Origin: Physcomitrium patens
Taxonomy: Eukaryota > Streptophyta > Bryopsida > Funariales > Funariaceae
Assembly: GCF_000002425.4 (NCBI RefSeq)
Contig: NC_037265.1
Span: forward strand, 5,148,323-5,212,322
DNA length: 64,000 nucleotides
Direction: 5' to 3'
The notes beneath the pieces are model-generated. The model ran no database searches and was not told the origin of the DNA. It saw only the letters and a program-made list of their open reading frames with translations. Of this stretch, positions 10,706-23,296 are shown piece by piece. Positions within the stretch are counted from its first letter, which is position 1, and each line of letters opens with the position of its first letter. The position numbers and the translations under genes were made by a program.

Positions 10706-11558
10706 GTTGAGGCTAAATAATGTTTACGAGGATGGTGCACAATTAGGAGTGGGGCTATGTAGAATATGTAAATAAATTTTGTGATAAGTTACTCATTGAT
10801 TATTGACAACCTTGAGAATTAGACTTATAGTTAGGCAGTTTAGTTGGTAACAATATGTTGTTAGTAAAAAAAAAATGGTTAAGAATTCAAAGGTTCATAA
10901 GCTTTGGAATCTGCTGGCCGACGGTCCATCTTTTGGTAGGATAAAGAGGTTGAGAAAAGGAAGATCGGAGCCAGACTGTGAGAGTCGTAAGCCAGAGTAA
11001 GCTTTGTGCTACCTCTTTGTTTTCTTTGCTTTTATTATTTACTTATGAAGAATTGTGATTGAGAGAAGTATTGTTGAAACTGTGATTAGAATATTTTGGA
11101 ATATGACTTTGGACTGACCGTTTTGGAGAAAATCTATGACCTTGAGAATTGAGGTTGTTGAATTGTATTGTGTTAAGTGAAGATATTGAATTTTGTGTGA
11201 TGAATTGAGAAACTGAATATAATAAGTAAGCTAGAGATCAGTAATTGAATATATATAAATTACAAAGAGATTAACTGGGAGATGAATTGATAAAAATATA
11301 GAAGTATTGTTGAATTGATATTCGTAGAATAGATTATGTGTTGAATTAAGATGAAAGTAGTAAGCCTTGGTGTTTTGTAGTTTGATAATTGATTTCGGAT
11401 AGCTAGAATAAAGTCAATTGTGATACTTACAGACCCAATTCATATAATTAGTATTTCCCCGTGTTTGAATCAACATCTATTAATTCAATTGCTTTAGTAT
11501 ATTGAAGCTTGAACACAACGAGAAGAACATGGAGTAAGACCTATAGCATAAAGTCCTA
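10706..11558. other. Probable 3' end of family B, LTR not delimited
   Basis: Non-coding, increasingly AT-rich sequence after the family B extra ORF. It may be the polypurine region and a decayed 3' LTR, but no second copy exists in the window to fix the boundaries. Nothing else recognised. Confidence 0.3.
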
Positions 11559-12907
11559 TGTCACTGCCATATTGCATGATTTGCTATCTGGAAATATACT
11601 AGGTATCTAGCTATAGAGAGTTTAGCTTAAAATTTTATATGAATTTTGTCTTAGCTTCCAAAACTCCTTTAATTTGCATAAAACTCAAAATATGACAAAA
11701 TCCCTTCAAAAAATATTTTTTCCACGAAGGATTTTTTTTTTCAAACTTTAGAAATTCATAACTCTTGATCTAGCCATTCAATTTTTCTCAAATTTATACG
11801 GTAGGTAGAATTCACCCTTAACTTTTACTTCAAAAAAAAATAAGCTACAAATTCACTTCTGATCTTTTGGCATCTAAGAAACCCTAGCACATGCTTTAAA
11901 CCCTAATTTACAAGCATCTAAGTACTATTTTCTTAATATCTCAAGAATCCAATATTCAAATATCATCAAACTTATTTATAAAGTTTATTAACATGAATTT
12001 ATACATTACCTTAAATTTTGAGCCAAAACCTTATCAAATTGCTTAAGATATAGCTCAAGATACAACCACTAGTAAATTGGGTCACTTACTACCCTTAGAT
12101 TACATGCGTTGACTTCAAAATCCAATAACTCTTTCATTTAAACTTAGAATCTAATAAGCAGTATACAAAAAGTGTAGCTGCAAAAGTGTTCTCTTCAATC
12201 ACTATTGCCGATCCTCAATTGCCTTGTGTACACGTGTGTCATGTCAAAAATAATGACAGTAGCTCCCAAATCAATAGCTTAACTTTGAGAGCTTATATCT
12301 CCTTCACATAAACTCTAAATCATACAAGATTTGTACCAAAACCATAGCCAAAATCCTAAACTTGCTGACCTTAGCCTTCAAAATTCAAATGTCTCCAAAA
12401 TACTAATCCTAATCTCTAATATGGCCTCACATAGCCTCTTCAAAGCCCATTGGTCTTGATTTTTGACCAATAGGAATAGAGATTTTCATCATCTATCTCC
12501 ATTCATCTATATGGATGCCCCAAACTCTCTTTTTATTACCAAAATCCCTCTCCAATTCTTTTTTTTATAAGATTTACTCGATATATGCCCTAAACATCAA
12601 ATTAAAGAATCAAAATAAGACTTCAAGGGTCACCAATGTCTAATAAAGGTGACTCTACATATTTAAAATTACTACCAATAAGATCAATCTCAAAAGCTAC
12701 TATCAATAAATAAATAAATAAATAAATAAAGTTATACAAATTCTAATAGTAATCCTTTTAAATAACCTCCTTTTAAAGTAGTAATTTAACCACATTCTAC
12801 AACTAAATAAAATCCAGTAACATGGCTCTGACCATGTTGTTAAATAAATTGTACATTAAATACATAATTACGTTATTTTCACATGGTAGCCAAACCACAA
12901 CATGACA
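11559..12907 (+). mobile_element. LTR-like repeat G, copy 1
   Basis: About 1.35 kb repeated in the same orientation at 35485-37132. Shared landmarks include the start (TATTGCATGATTT.CTATCT), a middle block around 11880-11960, and the end CACAACATGACA (compare CACAACACGACA in copy 2). Begins TG and ends CA, as LTRs do. No coding sequence and no matching target duplication was found. A (TAAA)n tract at 12706-12730 replaces the (AT)n tract of copy 2. Strand is nominal. Probably a solo LTR of a family whose body is not in this window. Confidence 0.6.
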
Positions 12908-15055
12908 CCGCTATCTAATACTATGGCACAACAACCAACACCAATGGAGATTGATACCCTATAAGGATCATTGAGACCACAAAGATGAAAAATATTGGTA
13001 TAAAAAGGATTGTTCACATTGTTGCCTCATTGACAAACCTATTGGAAAAAAGGTGCTTCATTTAAATGAAAAGTAGAGCAAAAAAGTGTCTTTGATAAGT
13101 TAAAGGAGGCACTCATTATTTCTCCAATATTGCAACCATATAATCCTAATATTTATTGTATGCTTGACATTGATATTTCCAATTTTGCTATTACAGTAGT
13201 CTTTCAATAGAACTTTGATAGGGACCTTCAACTTGTGGTATATGAATCATGGAGGCTCAGAAGGATAGAGCGTAATTATTTTACTTGCAATCGAGAGCAA
13301 TTAGTGATTGTATATACTACAAAGGTGTGGTGATACTATCTGTTAGAAAATCCAGTGGTTGTTCGGATTGACCATCGATCCTTACTACTAATTTATATTT
13401 GAAAAATATAAAATTATGACTTTATTATTAAAAATAATAGTTATAATTTTTTAATATTTAGCTTGAGTATAAGCAAAGGTGACAACATATTATGCCAGAT
13501 TGCTTATTGTAAAGACTAGACTTGAAGGACAAATCAAGACACAAGATAGAAATTGCTACCATTAGTAGTGTCATTTCAAATCCAATCAAAGGCACAAAAC
13601 AGAAAGAAGCTACGCATTGAGATGCTTATTTTAAGATAGTTAGTAATTGACTGAAGGTGGGTGATATATAATATTAAGATTATATTTTTAGTGATGGCTT
13701 GCCCTATTTCAAGAAGCAAATTTATGTATCTGACAATGTTATATTTTGAATGCATATACTTCAAGAGAGATATAACATCCCAATATCTAGACATTTGAGA
13801 CAAAAAAAGATTCTAGAATGGATCTCAAGGACCTAGTTTTGGGTAAGTTTGAATTATAATGTGCAAGCCTTTGTATACTCATGCAAATTATGTCCATATA
13901 ATAAAGCATGCAATACATCATCTCCTAGACTATTGCACCTAATTTCACTACCTACAACATGTTAGAAGCAAGTGACTATAGATTTCATTATGTATTTGTC
14001 GCAAACAACTCATAATCATACCGTGATTGATGTCTTTGTGGATCGACTCTTGAAGCAACTTTACTTAGCTACAGTACACTTGGATATTGGTGCTACAATA
14101 CTTATACAAAATTTTTTTTGATACCTTCTTTCATCACCATAGATTACTTTGTGTCATCATTTCAAATCAAGATCCACACTTTATGAGAAGTTTTTGACAA
14201 GCCTTATTCAAGCTACTAAATACATGATTTGCTATGTCTATAGTCTTCCATCTCTAAATAGATGGGTAGATAGAGCATGAAAACTAGATCTTGAAAGATA
14301 TGTTGGGAGCATTGATAGTGATTCATCATAAAAATTGGGATGAATACTTGACATTCTTGAAATTTGCTTATAATGATAGTATCTAAGCAAGTACTGATTA
14401 TTCATCATTTTGTCTTAATACCGATTAGTATCTAATTATATTAGTAACTTTCTATCATTCTATTGACACTAATAATTTGATAATAGAAGAATTCATACAA
14501 TGACTTACAATGGCCTTATAAGAAGTACAATATTGCTTATTAACTACATAGAATTGACAAAAGTAGTATTGACATAATCATCGACAACATGAGACATTTT
14601 GAAAAGGTGATCATGTGTTACTCTTGAATGCCAACTTGCTACTTGCTACATTAACTCAAATCCATAAACTAGCACTTTGGTAGCTTAGACCTTTCTACAT
14701 TTCTGAAGTGATTTTTGATGTTGTATATCCCTTCAAGCTTCTACTATATATTTGGGTCCATATAGTTTTTTATGTTTTGTAACTAAAGGAATTTCATATC
14801 AAGCCAAAGAGATTTTTGGATCAATAATAACCACCACCACAACTAGTTTTAATTGATGATCAATAAGAATATGAAGTGAACAATATTTTGGAGCATTGCT
14901 ACCTTTGCCATGGAAGTGAACCTCCACAACTTCAGTACAAAGTTTTTTAGAAAGATTATTTCATTCACAATATAATATGAGAATCTGTACAAAACCTCAC
15001 CTATTATCACGAGACAATTTGGAGATGCCATAGAAAGCAAAACGAGGACGTTCTA
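12908..15055 (+). mobile_element. Ty3/gypsy chromovirus D remnant (RNase H, integrase, chromodomain)
   Basis: Heavily decayed, AT-rich pol 3' half on the plus strand. RNase H similarity is at about 13080-13400, integrase at about 13740-14250 (phrases resembling QVTIDFIMYLSQTTHNHT and VIDVFVDRLLKQL), and a chromodomain-like block at about 14860-15030 (VNNILEH followed by a W-K-D-Y type segment). It differs in sequence from family A, so it is a second chromovirus lineage. The left part of the element is absent; repeat G ends exactly where this fragment begins. Broken in very many places (well over ten); old. Confidence 0.7.
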
Positions 15056-15700
15056 TATTAGTAGAAAGGAATTAATTATAATAGGATATAAATAAGATAT
15101 TTGTGTAGGAATAGATAATTAAAACCATGGAAGTTTCTAGAATTGAGGTCAGATTAGTAGGCTATATAGGATCCATTGTGGAACATTCTAGAAAGATTTT
15201 AGGACAGTCTTTTAGGTAGGGCCTATCAAAGAATCTTTTAAAAAAGACTTATGGTAGATATCTAAGTAGAGCCTACCATAGAACCTTCTAGAAGGAATTT
15301 AAGGTAATTATCTAAGTGGAATCTACTACCTAGGAACATTCTAGAAAGTCCAAGGTGGTAGAACAAAGTATAAATAGCATTGGCTAGGGTCTTTTAGAGC
15401 ATTTGGTCAAGTATGGCTTTAGACCCTTTCTTTTAATATAATAGGATTTTTTATCTTCATATTTTGTTTTATTTTATCTTAATTCTAGTTGCATAGTTTG
15501 GTCTTTCATGTCCCATTTTGTTTGATTTTTTTTAGTTTTGTTCTAATTTGGTTTGTCCTATCATATGATGAGGTTTTATGTTGTAATAGATTAGAAGGAT
15601 TTTGGATATTTGAGATAGATCAGTCCTATTTCAAATAGTTAAAGACTATGCGAAGAGGTAGTGGTGCTCCATTGGTAAAAAAAAGATACTACAAAATTTG
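15056..15700 (+). mobile_element. Family D 3' LTR (approximate limits)
   Basis: Non-coding sequence directly after the family D chromodomain, carrying a tandem repeat with heat-shock elements, a TATA box at 15369-15376 and a T-rich downstream region. The position after the chromodomain and the promoter content identify it as LTR; exact ends cannot be fixed because the partner LTR is not in the window. Confidence 0.5.
15129..15376 (+). promoter_or_regulatory. Tandem heat-shock elements plus TATA box in the family D LTR
   Basis: Four exact matches to the trimeric heat-shock element GAAnnTTCnnGAA lie at 15129-15141 (GAAGTTTCTAGAA), 15180-15192 (GAACATTCTAGAA), 15281-15293 (GAACCTTCTAGAA) and 15334-15346 (GAACATTCTAGAA). 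A degenerate fifth is at about 15230-15242. They recur every 50-53 bp within an imperfect tandem repeat. A TATA box (TATAAATA) follows 22 bp after the last one. This is the architecture of a heat-shock-factor-driven promoter, as known for the ONSEN/COPIA78 LTR of Arabidopsis. The motifs are read directly; heat response is inference. Confidence 0.7.
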
Positions 15701-16859
15701 ATGATTGGCCATTGGAGTTAAGGCCACATCTTACTATTGCTAAAGTACAAAAGATACATACTTTTATCTTCTTGTATTATAATTATTTTATTTTTATTTT
15801 TAAAGATCTTAAAGATTATAGAATTGGGCTTATTATGGTTGATACTAGAATTAAATTGAGGATAGGATTGGACTAATTTTTTTTCTAAAATAGGTTGCAT
15901 TGATATTCGGAGATTGACCATTTGAGGAATAGAATTGATATTAAACCTATAGCTACTAAATAACCACCTATGACAAAGTATGGGAGGTATTTAGAGATTA
16001 GAAATTAGGATTGGAAGAGCCAACTTTAAGCTTATCTAAAAGGTATAAGACTTGTTTTCATAAGATTTGGAATAACTTTGTAATTATTTTTCAAAATTAA
16101 GATTTGAATTGGTGACTTTGGATTTATAAAATATAATTCAGAATAGCACTCTTAGATAGTTTGTGCAATTGGTGTCACATTTATAATTCAAAATTTTTTA
16201 GTGCTTAGTTAATTAGGTATATTAAGTGTGCATAAATTTTTGTATTAAAATAATTGTGCAATTAATAGATATCTGATTTTTGATACAAGAAAATATTGAA
16301 AGTTGGCAGTTTGGAGTTCAATAGGATTTCTATGATATTTGAAGATCTATTAGTTTGAATAAAGTGAAATTTGGCATAGTACTAGAAGACTTAAGGATTA
16401 ACCTATATACCAATTTTTATTTGAAATTAATAATTTGAGAAGAAAAAATTGCTACTAGAACATCCACATCAACTTTTGAGTTGGTAGCTAAGTGACATCA
16501 ATGCAATTTTTTGGATGTTTTATCATAATTTATAAATTGGATTGGATTGAATTTTTTTTAAACATGAAAAAGATTTATAGTGGTACTTGTATACAAAATT
16601 TTGTATCAAGTTGATGGTCAAATTAGAAGTTATAGCTTGTTGAAGCTCACTAACTAAGATTAGAGCTATCAAAGAGAAATCAAAATTTCTTAATTATAAA
16701 AGTAATAAAGTAATTAGAGTTTTTATATGATTAAGATTACTAAGAAGAGTATTTTTGAGTGCTTTATATTGGCTTTAAGTACTTTTTAATTGAAATTCAA
16801 ATTATATTTTTCTTATTTAGATAAAATCTATTAGCATTTTTTGGATACTTGTAATTACA
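15701..16859. other. AT-rich, uncharacterised retroelement debris
   Basis: About 1.16 kb of non-coding AT-rich sequence between the family D LTR and the family F body. Length and position would suit a diverged family F 5' LTR, but only the last 60 bp (about 16860-16919) is visibly similar to the family F LTR end at 50730-50786. Nothing else recognised. Confidence 0.35.
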
Positions 16860-18422
16860 ACTTTACCTTCAACAACCAAATGCCCAATGCATTTTCAAAC
16901 AAGAAAACATATAATACAACATAAATAATGAATCCAATATAAAAGTGTGGAATAGAAGATATTACATTATATTTGATGTTATTTCAAATTCATGGTATAA
17001 GAAAATAAGAAGGTTGAATTTAGAATTTTTGATGGAGCTTTGGATGGAGCTTCAAGTGAATCTTCAAGTGGAGCTTTAAGTGGATTTTTTACTAGTGGAT
17101 AAGGTATGTACTTTGATCCAAATACTTCAAGTATGTTTCAAGCATTTATATTATTTATACAACAATAACAAGGTAATGATTGTAAAGATGCTTTAGCAAC
17201 CAAAGTATTATAATTAGTGGTTAATAAAATTGACGAATTTAATAGAAGGAATATTTTTAAGTATTTTAAATATTATATAAAAGAAATAGAATTAAATCAA
17301 ATTTCCAAAAAGAAAATGATTGAGATATTTCAACTTGCTATAATTTTGGAGATAAAAAAAATATGTTAAATCAATTATAGAACATTTTGGAGATTTATGG
17401 AAGATATTTTTACATGCATTAAAGGACAAATATTTTTTAAAGAACATTGATTGGATTATTAAAAAATCATTTTTAGAATGGATTGAAGGACCTAATAAGA
17501 ATTTGTAAGCTATGGAACTTTTGAGAGAGTTTAAAAAGAAATATTTTTAATTATCAAATATGGAAAAATTAATTGTAAAGTCAAATAAGATTAAATTATT
17601 TTTTTAAGTGATTGATAGAAAATTATAAGAAAAGTCAAAAATTCTTCTTGAAGATAAAAAAGAAGATGAAAGATTGACAACAAAATAAAAAGAAGTTGAA
17701 GATGATATGAGATTACTTATATAGAAAGAAAAGAGAAAGGATAGGATTGGAATTAAAAAAATTAGTCAAGTACCTACTTTATGATCCATAGTATCTATTG
17801 TCTAACTTCTAATAACTACATTAAAGAACAAAGACATGGAACTTGAGAAGATTATACATAGGATGTGAGATCTTCAAATCAAACTTGCAAGACTTGAAGA
17901 AAAGACTTCTATAACAAATTCAAAGGCTACTTTTAAAAAAGAGCACATGCACAAATATATTTGGTATGATGATGATTCTTATTCTTGAAAAGATTGTGGT
18001 GAATGCAATGAAATGGTCCAACAAGGTATTATTTTTTGAAAATATGAAAAGGTGGTATTGAAGAATACTAGTAATCTTCTCCAAATCAACTTTAATAAAG
18101 GAGATGTAAAAGTATTAGTTAAGAACTATTTGGCTATATATAGAATTACAGTAATAGAAGCTAAAAGTTATGGTACTAGGATGAATGATGATAGCAAATA
18201 AGATTTTTTTGAAAATATTATACTAAATGAATTTTGGTCTTTTATTATTTCTACTATACAAAAAAGAAAGATGCTATAAGAAGTATTATTGAAGATTAAT
18301 ACAACAATTTATAGAACTACAGGTTGAGAAGATTCTATAGAAGTTTTGTCAATGTATAACTATATTGTTACAAACCAACATGAAGCTTTAATAGAAGAAA
18401 AGAGGATTTGAGATTTTGAAGA

Positions 18423-18423
<1 letters not shown>

Positions 18424-18454
<31 letters not shown>
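18424..18454 (+). repeat. Poly(A) tract
   Basis: A run of about 31 A residues inside the decayed gag-protease region of family F. It sits where the younger copy has an ordinary A/G-rich coding stretch, so it is a local expansion and not an insertion tail. Confidence 0.8.
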
Positions 18455-18456
<2 letters not shown>

Positions 18457-19515
18457 TCTAAGAGGCAAACTCAAGGAGATAAGGCTTGTGAAGTGATTTT
18501 ATGGGAACTATCTATGAAGGATACATTAACATTAGAAGAAAAAAATAAAAAATAAAAAATAAAGACAAAAGATAAAAGATAAAGATAAATCAATAGCTTC
18601 TAAATTATTTTTGACATTGAAGCAGCAATAGATTTAAAAGAGGTGTTGAAAGAGTGTATACAAAATACTAAAGTTGAGTTTATATTGAAGAAAATTTTGA
18701 GAGTTGCTAAGGAATTTTATGATATCATTATTGACAATATTTAGCAAAAGAGGCAATTAAATAGTGAAGCTAGATTGAATCATACTATTGATGCATGCAC
18801 ATGTGAAGATGCAAAAAGTAAATTTGATAATTATTGCAAATAATCAATAAGTAAAGAAAAGAGTCATAATTAAAGAATATATTTTGATAATCAAAGTAAT
18901 AAGGATAAAAAAGTTTCAAGTCATTATACTTGAAAGTATTGGATTAGAGTAACTATAAAGGCATTGATAAAGATTGAAAAAATAGATGAGCTGATTGTTA
19001 CTTTATTTGATTATAGTTCAAAGATAAATCTTATACCCAAGGATCTTTATATAAAGCAAAGGTAGTCAAATAATATAGAGCATGGATGGATAATATAAGT
19101 AGCTAATAATATACAAGGTGAGTTATAAAGTGCTTGCCTAAATATAAAAATTCAAATTAATAATATTGAAATAGAAGAAAATCTCTTTGTTCAAGATGCA
19201 ACATCTTATCCTCTTATTTTGGAGCAATCATATATTATTACAATTTGGATGCAAATAAAGATACTTATTGATGGTTTAGTTTATACACAAATTCATAGTG
19301 AGGATGAAAGAAGTATAATATAATTTTTGGTTGTGCCTCCATATCATAAGTGGAATCGAGATAAATTGAGAGAAAATTTTCTTATATTTTCTTAATATTA
19401 TATATAAGAAAATTAAATATTTTAAAAAAATAAAAATAAATAAAAAATAAAATTCTATGCTATTGAAAAAAAATTGAACGGATTAAAAATATTAAAAGAT
19501 AATAAAAAGATTACT

Positions 19516-20051
19516 TGTATCACAAATATATCTATTGTAATTATTATCTACATAATATGAATAGGTAGAAGTAGATAAAAGTTGATTAATTTTATAATAT
19601 CTTCTAGAAAAGCTTCTTAGAAGCTTTGTAGACGTTGCTTTGACTTTACATGTATTTATAATTGATTGATTGGTTAAAAACTTAGTCAACAAGCTAACCA
19701 TATATCACATGTATAGGTAGCTTGTAGAACAAACTAACTATATAGTGCCCATGTAGAAAACTTGTCTTACAAGTTGAGATATGTTTCATGCAAAGTCAAC
19801 ACATTTTTGGAGGTTACATAGAATATTGCCACATAGATCTCACATAGATAGTATATATAGAGGTAAGAATAAAGCCATCTTCTCTCTTGTTAATTTTTTT
19901 TTTTTCTAATCTAGTTTAAAGAGTCTCCAATTTTTTTATCTTTTGGCAATAGCCATTCTAATTTTTTTTTATATACATACTTTTCTATTTCTATTTCTTT
20001 GAAAGAACCTCACTTGCTTATTTATTTTTATTGAATTTTTGTCTTTGATAA
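19516..20051 (+). mobile_element. Solo LTR of chromovirus family A (old)
   Basis: About 536 bp aligning along its whole length with the family A LTRs (39418-39959 and the reverse complement of 44108-44647). Shared landmarks are the AGAAAAGCTTCTTAGAAGCTT block, the TATA region AGATAGTATATATAGAGG and the GGCAATAGCCATTC block near the end. Plus orientation. No internal region is attached, so it is a solo LTR left by LTR-LTR recombination. It splits the family F body between protease and RT. Confidence 0.8.
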
Positions 20052-21872
20052 TTGGTATTTTTTTTAAAAAAAAGATTGAAAGATCTTTTGAAATTAATTA
20101 TAATTATTAGATTAGGTAATGATGATAAAGTTATACAAATTCATTCAAGAAAAGTTTATGATATGATTGAATCTTTTTAAGTACCAAAGGTTATAGTTGA
20201 AATAAAATATAAGACAATAGATAAGAAGGTAAAACCCATTAGAGACTTTTGCCAAAAGATTTTAAAAAATAGATAGAAGAAGCATCAAGAAAAAAAAACT
20301 TAAAAAATCTAAAGAATATTTAATATAAGTTTACTAAAGAGACTTTTAAAGAATTAAATATTAGTTCTAATGGTTCTTTGTTGCGAGAAGAAATTATATA
20401 CATCAAAGAAATGTCAGCAAAACAAGGTAAATTATTTATCTTTTAATCTTATGAAATTAGATGTATGGATCCAAATATTATAATGTCTATGGTTATTTTC
20501 ACTATACGACATGTATCTTGGAATTCGACACCAATTCCAATACCAAAGATACATTTACTAAGCTTGGTAGAATTATTAAAAGAAAAAATAAAGATGAAGA
20601 TTTTGGAACCTTCTTTTACACCATATTCTAATCAATGGTTAATAATATCTAAAAAAATGAATCATTATGATTTATTCAAGATATGTAGCTAATGAACTCA
20701 ATAAAAATTAAAAATATAAGAATTAGACCAATAGTAGATGAATTTGTTGAAGCATTTATAGGAAGAATAATCTATCTAATGGATGATTTGTATTCAAGTT
20801 ATGACCAATTTCAGCTTACAAAAGAAAGTAGAGACATGATAATAATGAAAATACTACTTAGATTGGTTAAAATGTGTATTCTTCCTCAAGATACTACTAA
20901 TTCAATTGTGCATATAATAAATAAAATGAAAAATGTATTAAAGGATTTTATTCTTAAAAAGACTATGCCTTTTCTAGATGATTTTCTTATTAAGGGGATT
21001 CAAAGAAGAAGACAAGGATGAAACTTTAGATAAGAAGAGATTTTGTAAGTATATTATTTATCATATACAAGATTATAAAAAAATATTGACTCATCTTGAA
21101 GAAGTTCATCTTACATTATTGAGTGTAAAATTTACATTTGAAGTATAAAAAATTGTCATTGTTGGTCATTTATGAATAATATTTGAGAATATTAACCAAG
21201 TATGCTGATTGGTTGCTTGAAAATTTAAATAGATCAAGAAAAAAGCAAATAAGTTCATGTTACAAAGATAATTTCTCTAAAAGAGGCTAAAATCAAACAT
21301 TAGAATGCTATAATGATTAATAAGTATCAAAGAAGATCAACAAAAACTACTCAAATAATTTCATGACAATCTATGGATAGGGTATAGAAGAATTTGGAAT
21401 ACTTTTGTTAAATTGAAAGAATGATATTGGTAGAAGAATATGTAAAAAAAATGTGGCTTTATTTGCAAAATCTTGTATAATTTTTCAAATATATTCAAAT
21501 ATATGACATTGAGATGGTCCATATGTAACATATCTTTTAGCTATTCATTTTAAATGGATTTTAGATTTGATTATTATGTCAATGGGACTATGGCAAATGG
21601 GGTATTTAGTTTTGGTTCATAAAGATTCATGAAATCAAATAGAAGGTAGAGCATTAACAAAGTTTATAAAAATAATTTGCAAGTTTTTGCTTAAGGATGT
21701 TACTTTTAGCTATGAATGTGTGAAAGAAATTATTGCACATTGTGGAAAATTAGATGTATATTCTTTAAAAGATGTGGAACTAAATTATTATTGACTATTA
21801 CTTATAATCCAAAAGAAAATGGAAAAAATAAATGTAGACATTTAAAAATTATAAAAGCCTTAATTAAATCTT

Positions 21873-23296
21873 TGTAAGTCACAAAATTGACTCATTGATG
21901 TATTTTAGTATTAAAAAGATATTTAAAATGATTTAAGGCACTACTTTAGTGAATTAGTATAAAAATTTGGAGATAAATAGAAAAAATAAATAAATAATAT
22001 AAAAATATATTAAAATATTAATTACAAGAGTGGATCTTTTATAGAATTGTCATTGAAAAGAAATTTTAAATTATATATCTTTACTTTAATTTAGCTAATA
22101 GAAATTTATGATATTTTTTTAATAATAGAATTGTCATTAAAAAGTTAATTGGACTAAGAGCTAAATGTAAATAAATTTTAATTGATTATAAAAGAAATAG
22201 ATAAATATAAAAATAAATAAATAAATAAATAAATAGAAGATAAAAAAAGAAGAAGAAGAAAAGAGAAGAAGGAAGGAATGAAAGAAAAAGAAGAAAAAAA
22301 CAAAAGAAAAAGAAAAAATGAAAGAAAGAAAAAATAGAGAAGAAAGGATGAAGAAGAAAGATAATACTGCCTTTTAGTTTTAGCTGCTTCTTTGTGGATA
22401 GGAGTTTAGGCCGCCTCAAATTCCAATCTCTCTTTTATTTTATTTTTTATTTTTTTTTTCCTTCACCCTTCTCAAAACTCCTAATACTATAGAATTGTTT
22501 TTTTTTCTTTCTTTGCATTGTAGAAGTGTTGGGGTGCAACATCTCTTGTTCTCTCATTTCTTTTGGTGTAAAATTAAAAGGTGTCACTATGGTGCAACAA
22601 CTTATTGGCTAATATAGAAGCTTAGATTGCTACAAATATTTTTCTTTGCATGGTTGCTTCCATGATAGTGTATTATTGCGGCAATGCTACTGCCAAAATG
22701 TTGTTTGGAATGTGAATAAATAGAGCAAGCTTAAAAATCAATGAGAATATATTATGTTGGAGTGACTATGGTACTGAAGCAATCATAGTGACATTATCAT
22801 GCTTCATGAATTCCACTCTATTTTTATTTTTTTTTGTATTCATTTTAGACTTTAAAGATATAGAGTAGTTATAGCATTTAAATCTTTCATATGATTCATT
22901 CTATATTCAAGTGAAGTTTCAAAAGTAGAAGTAGCAGCTGCATGCGGCAGGTCTGGCTATCCAAATCTTTCTTTTTCTTTCTTTTTGTTCTTGTTTTCTT
23001 AAGGATGCAGTGATGTTGTTTCAGCGTCAATTATTTTTTTTCTTACTCTGTAATTTTTGTTCTTCAATTTTGTTGATGTTAATGTATATATCAATTCCCT
23101 AATTTGTGGTTGTTAAGTCATTTGGATTCCTTTTCGGTTTTTTTTTCAATTGTTGATGTTCATCTATGGACGTTGTGGTTATTATTGATAGGTCTTAGGT
23201 TTTCTTCCAGTAATAGATCTTCTAAGTTAGAGGTGTACATGTGTTGCAAGAGGTTGTGGATGATGCAAAAGGAATTTTTGTGATGAGAATTCTTTG
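21873..23296 (+). repeat. Family E terminal repeat, left copy
   Basis: Direct repeat matching 32959-34399 throughout: same start (TGTAAGTCACAAAATT), same purine tract (about 22236-22360), same GTGTTGG.GTGCA.CATCTCTTGTTCTC block, same end (CATTCTTTGA-like). The left copy shows many C-to-T and G-to-A differences from the right copy in its second half. Confidence 0.7.

Larger units (their letters stand above)
16860..21872 (+). mobile_element. Ty3/gypsy family F, long form (gag-protease-RT-integrase), decayed
   Basis: Starts with the last stretch of an LTR matching the family F LTR at 50730-50786. Gag and protease follow (about 17160-19400), clearly parallel to the better-kept copy at 50880-53480. 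After a solo family A LTR (19516-20051) come reverse transcriptase (about 20460-21010) and integrase (about 21500-21870). RT phrases such as DLYSSYDQFQLTKESRDM and KKTMPFLDDFLIKG resemble the pol type common in basidiomycete fungal LTR elements and also found in some algae and bryophytes (recollection of the family, to be tested). Broken in a great many places, strongly AT-enriched, old. The right end is cut by the family E element. Confidence 0.7.

Noticed and set aside
11885-11912. AAACCCTAA-like stretches as promoter telo-boxes or interstitial telomere repeat
   Set aside because: They are single scattered motifs inside repeat G, not next to a gene and not tandem.
20465-21021. Two plus-strand frames as host genes
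   Set aside because: They are pieces of the family F reverse transcriptase in an old, broken element.
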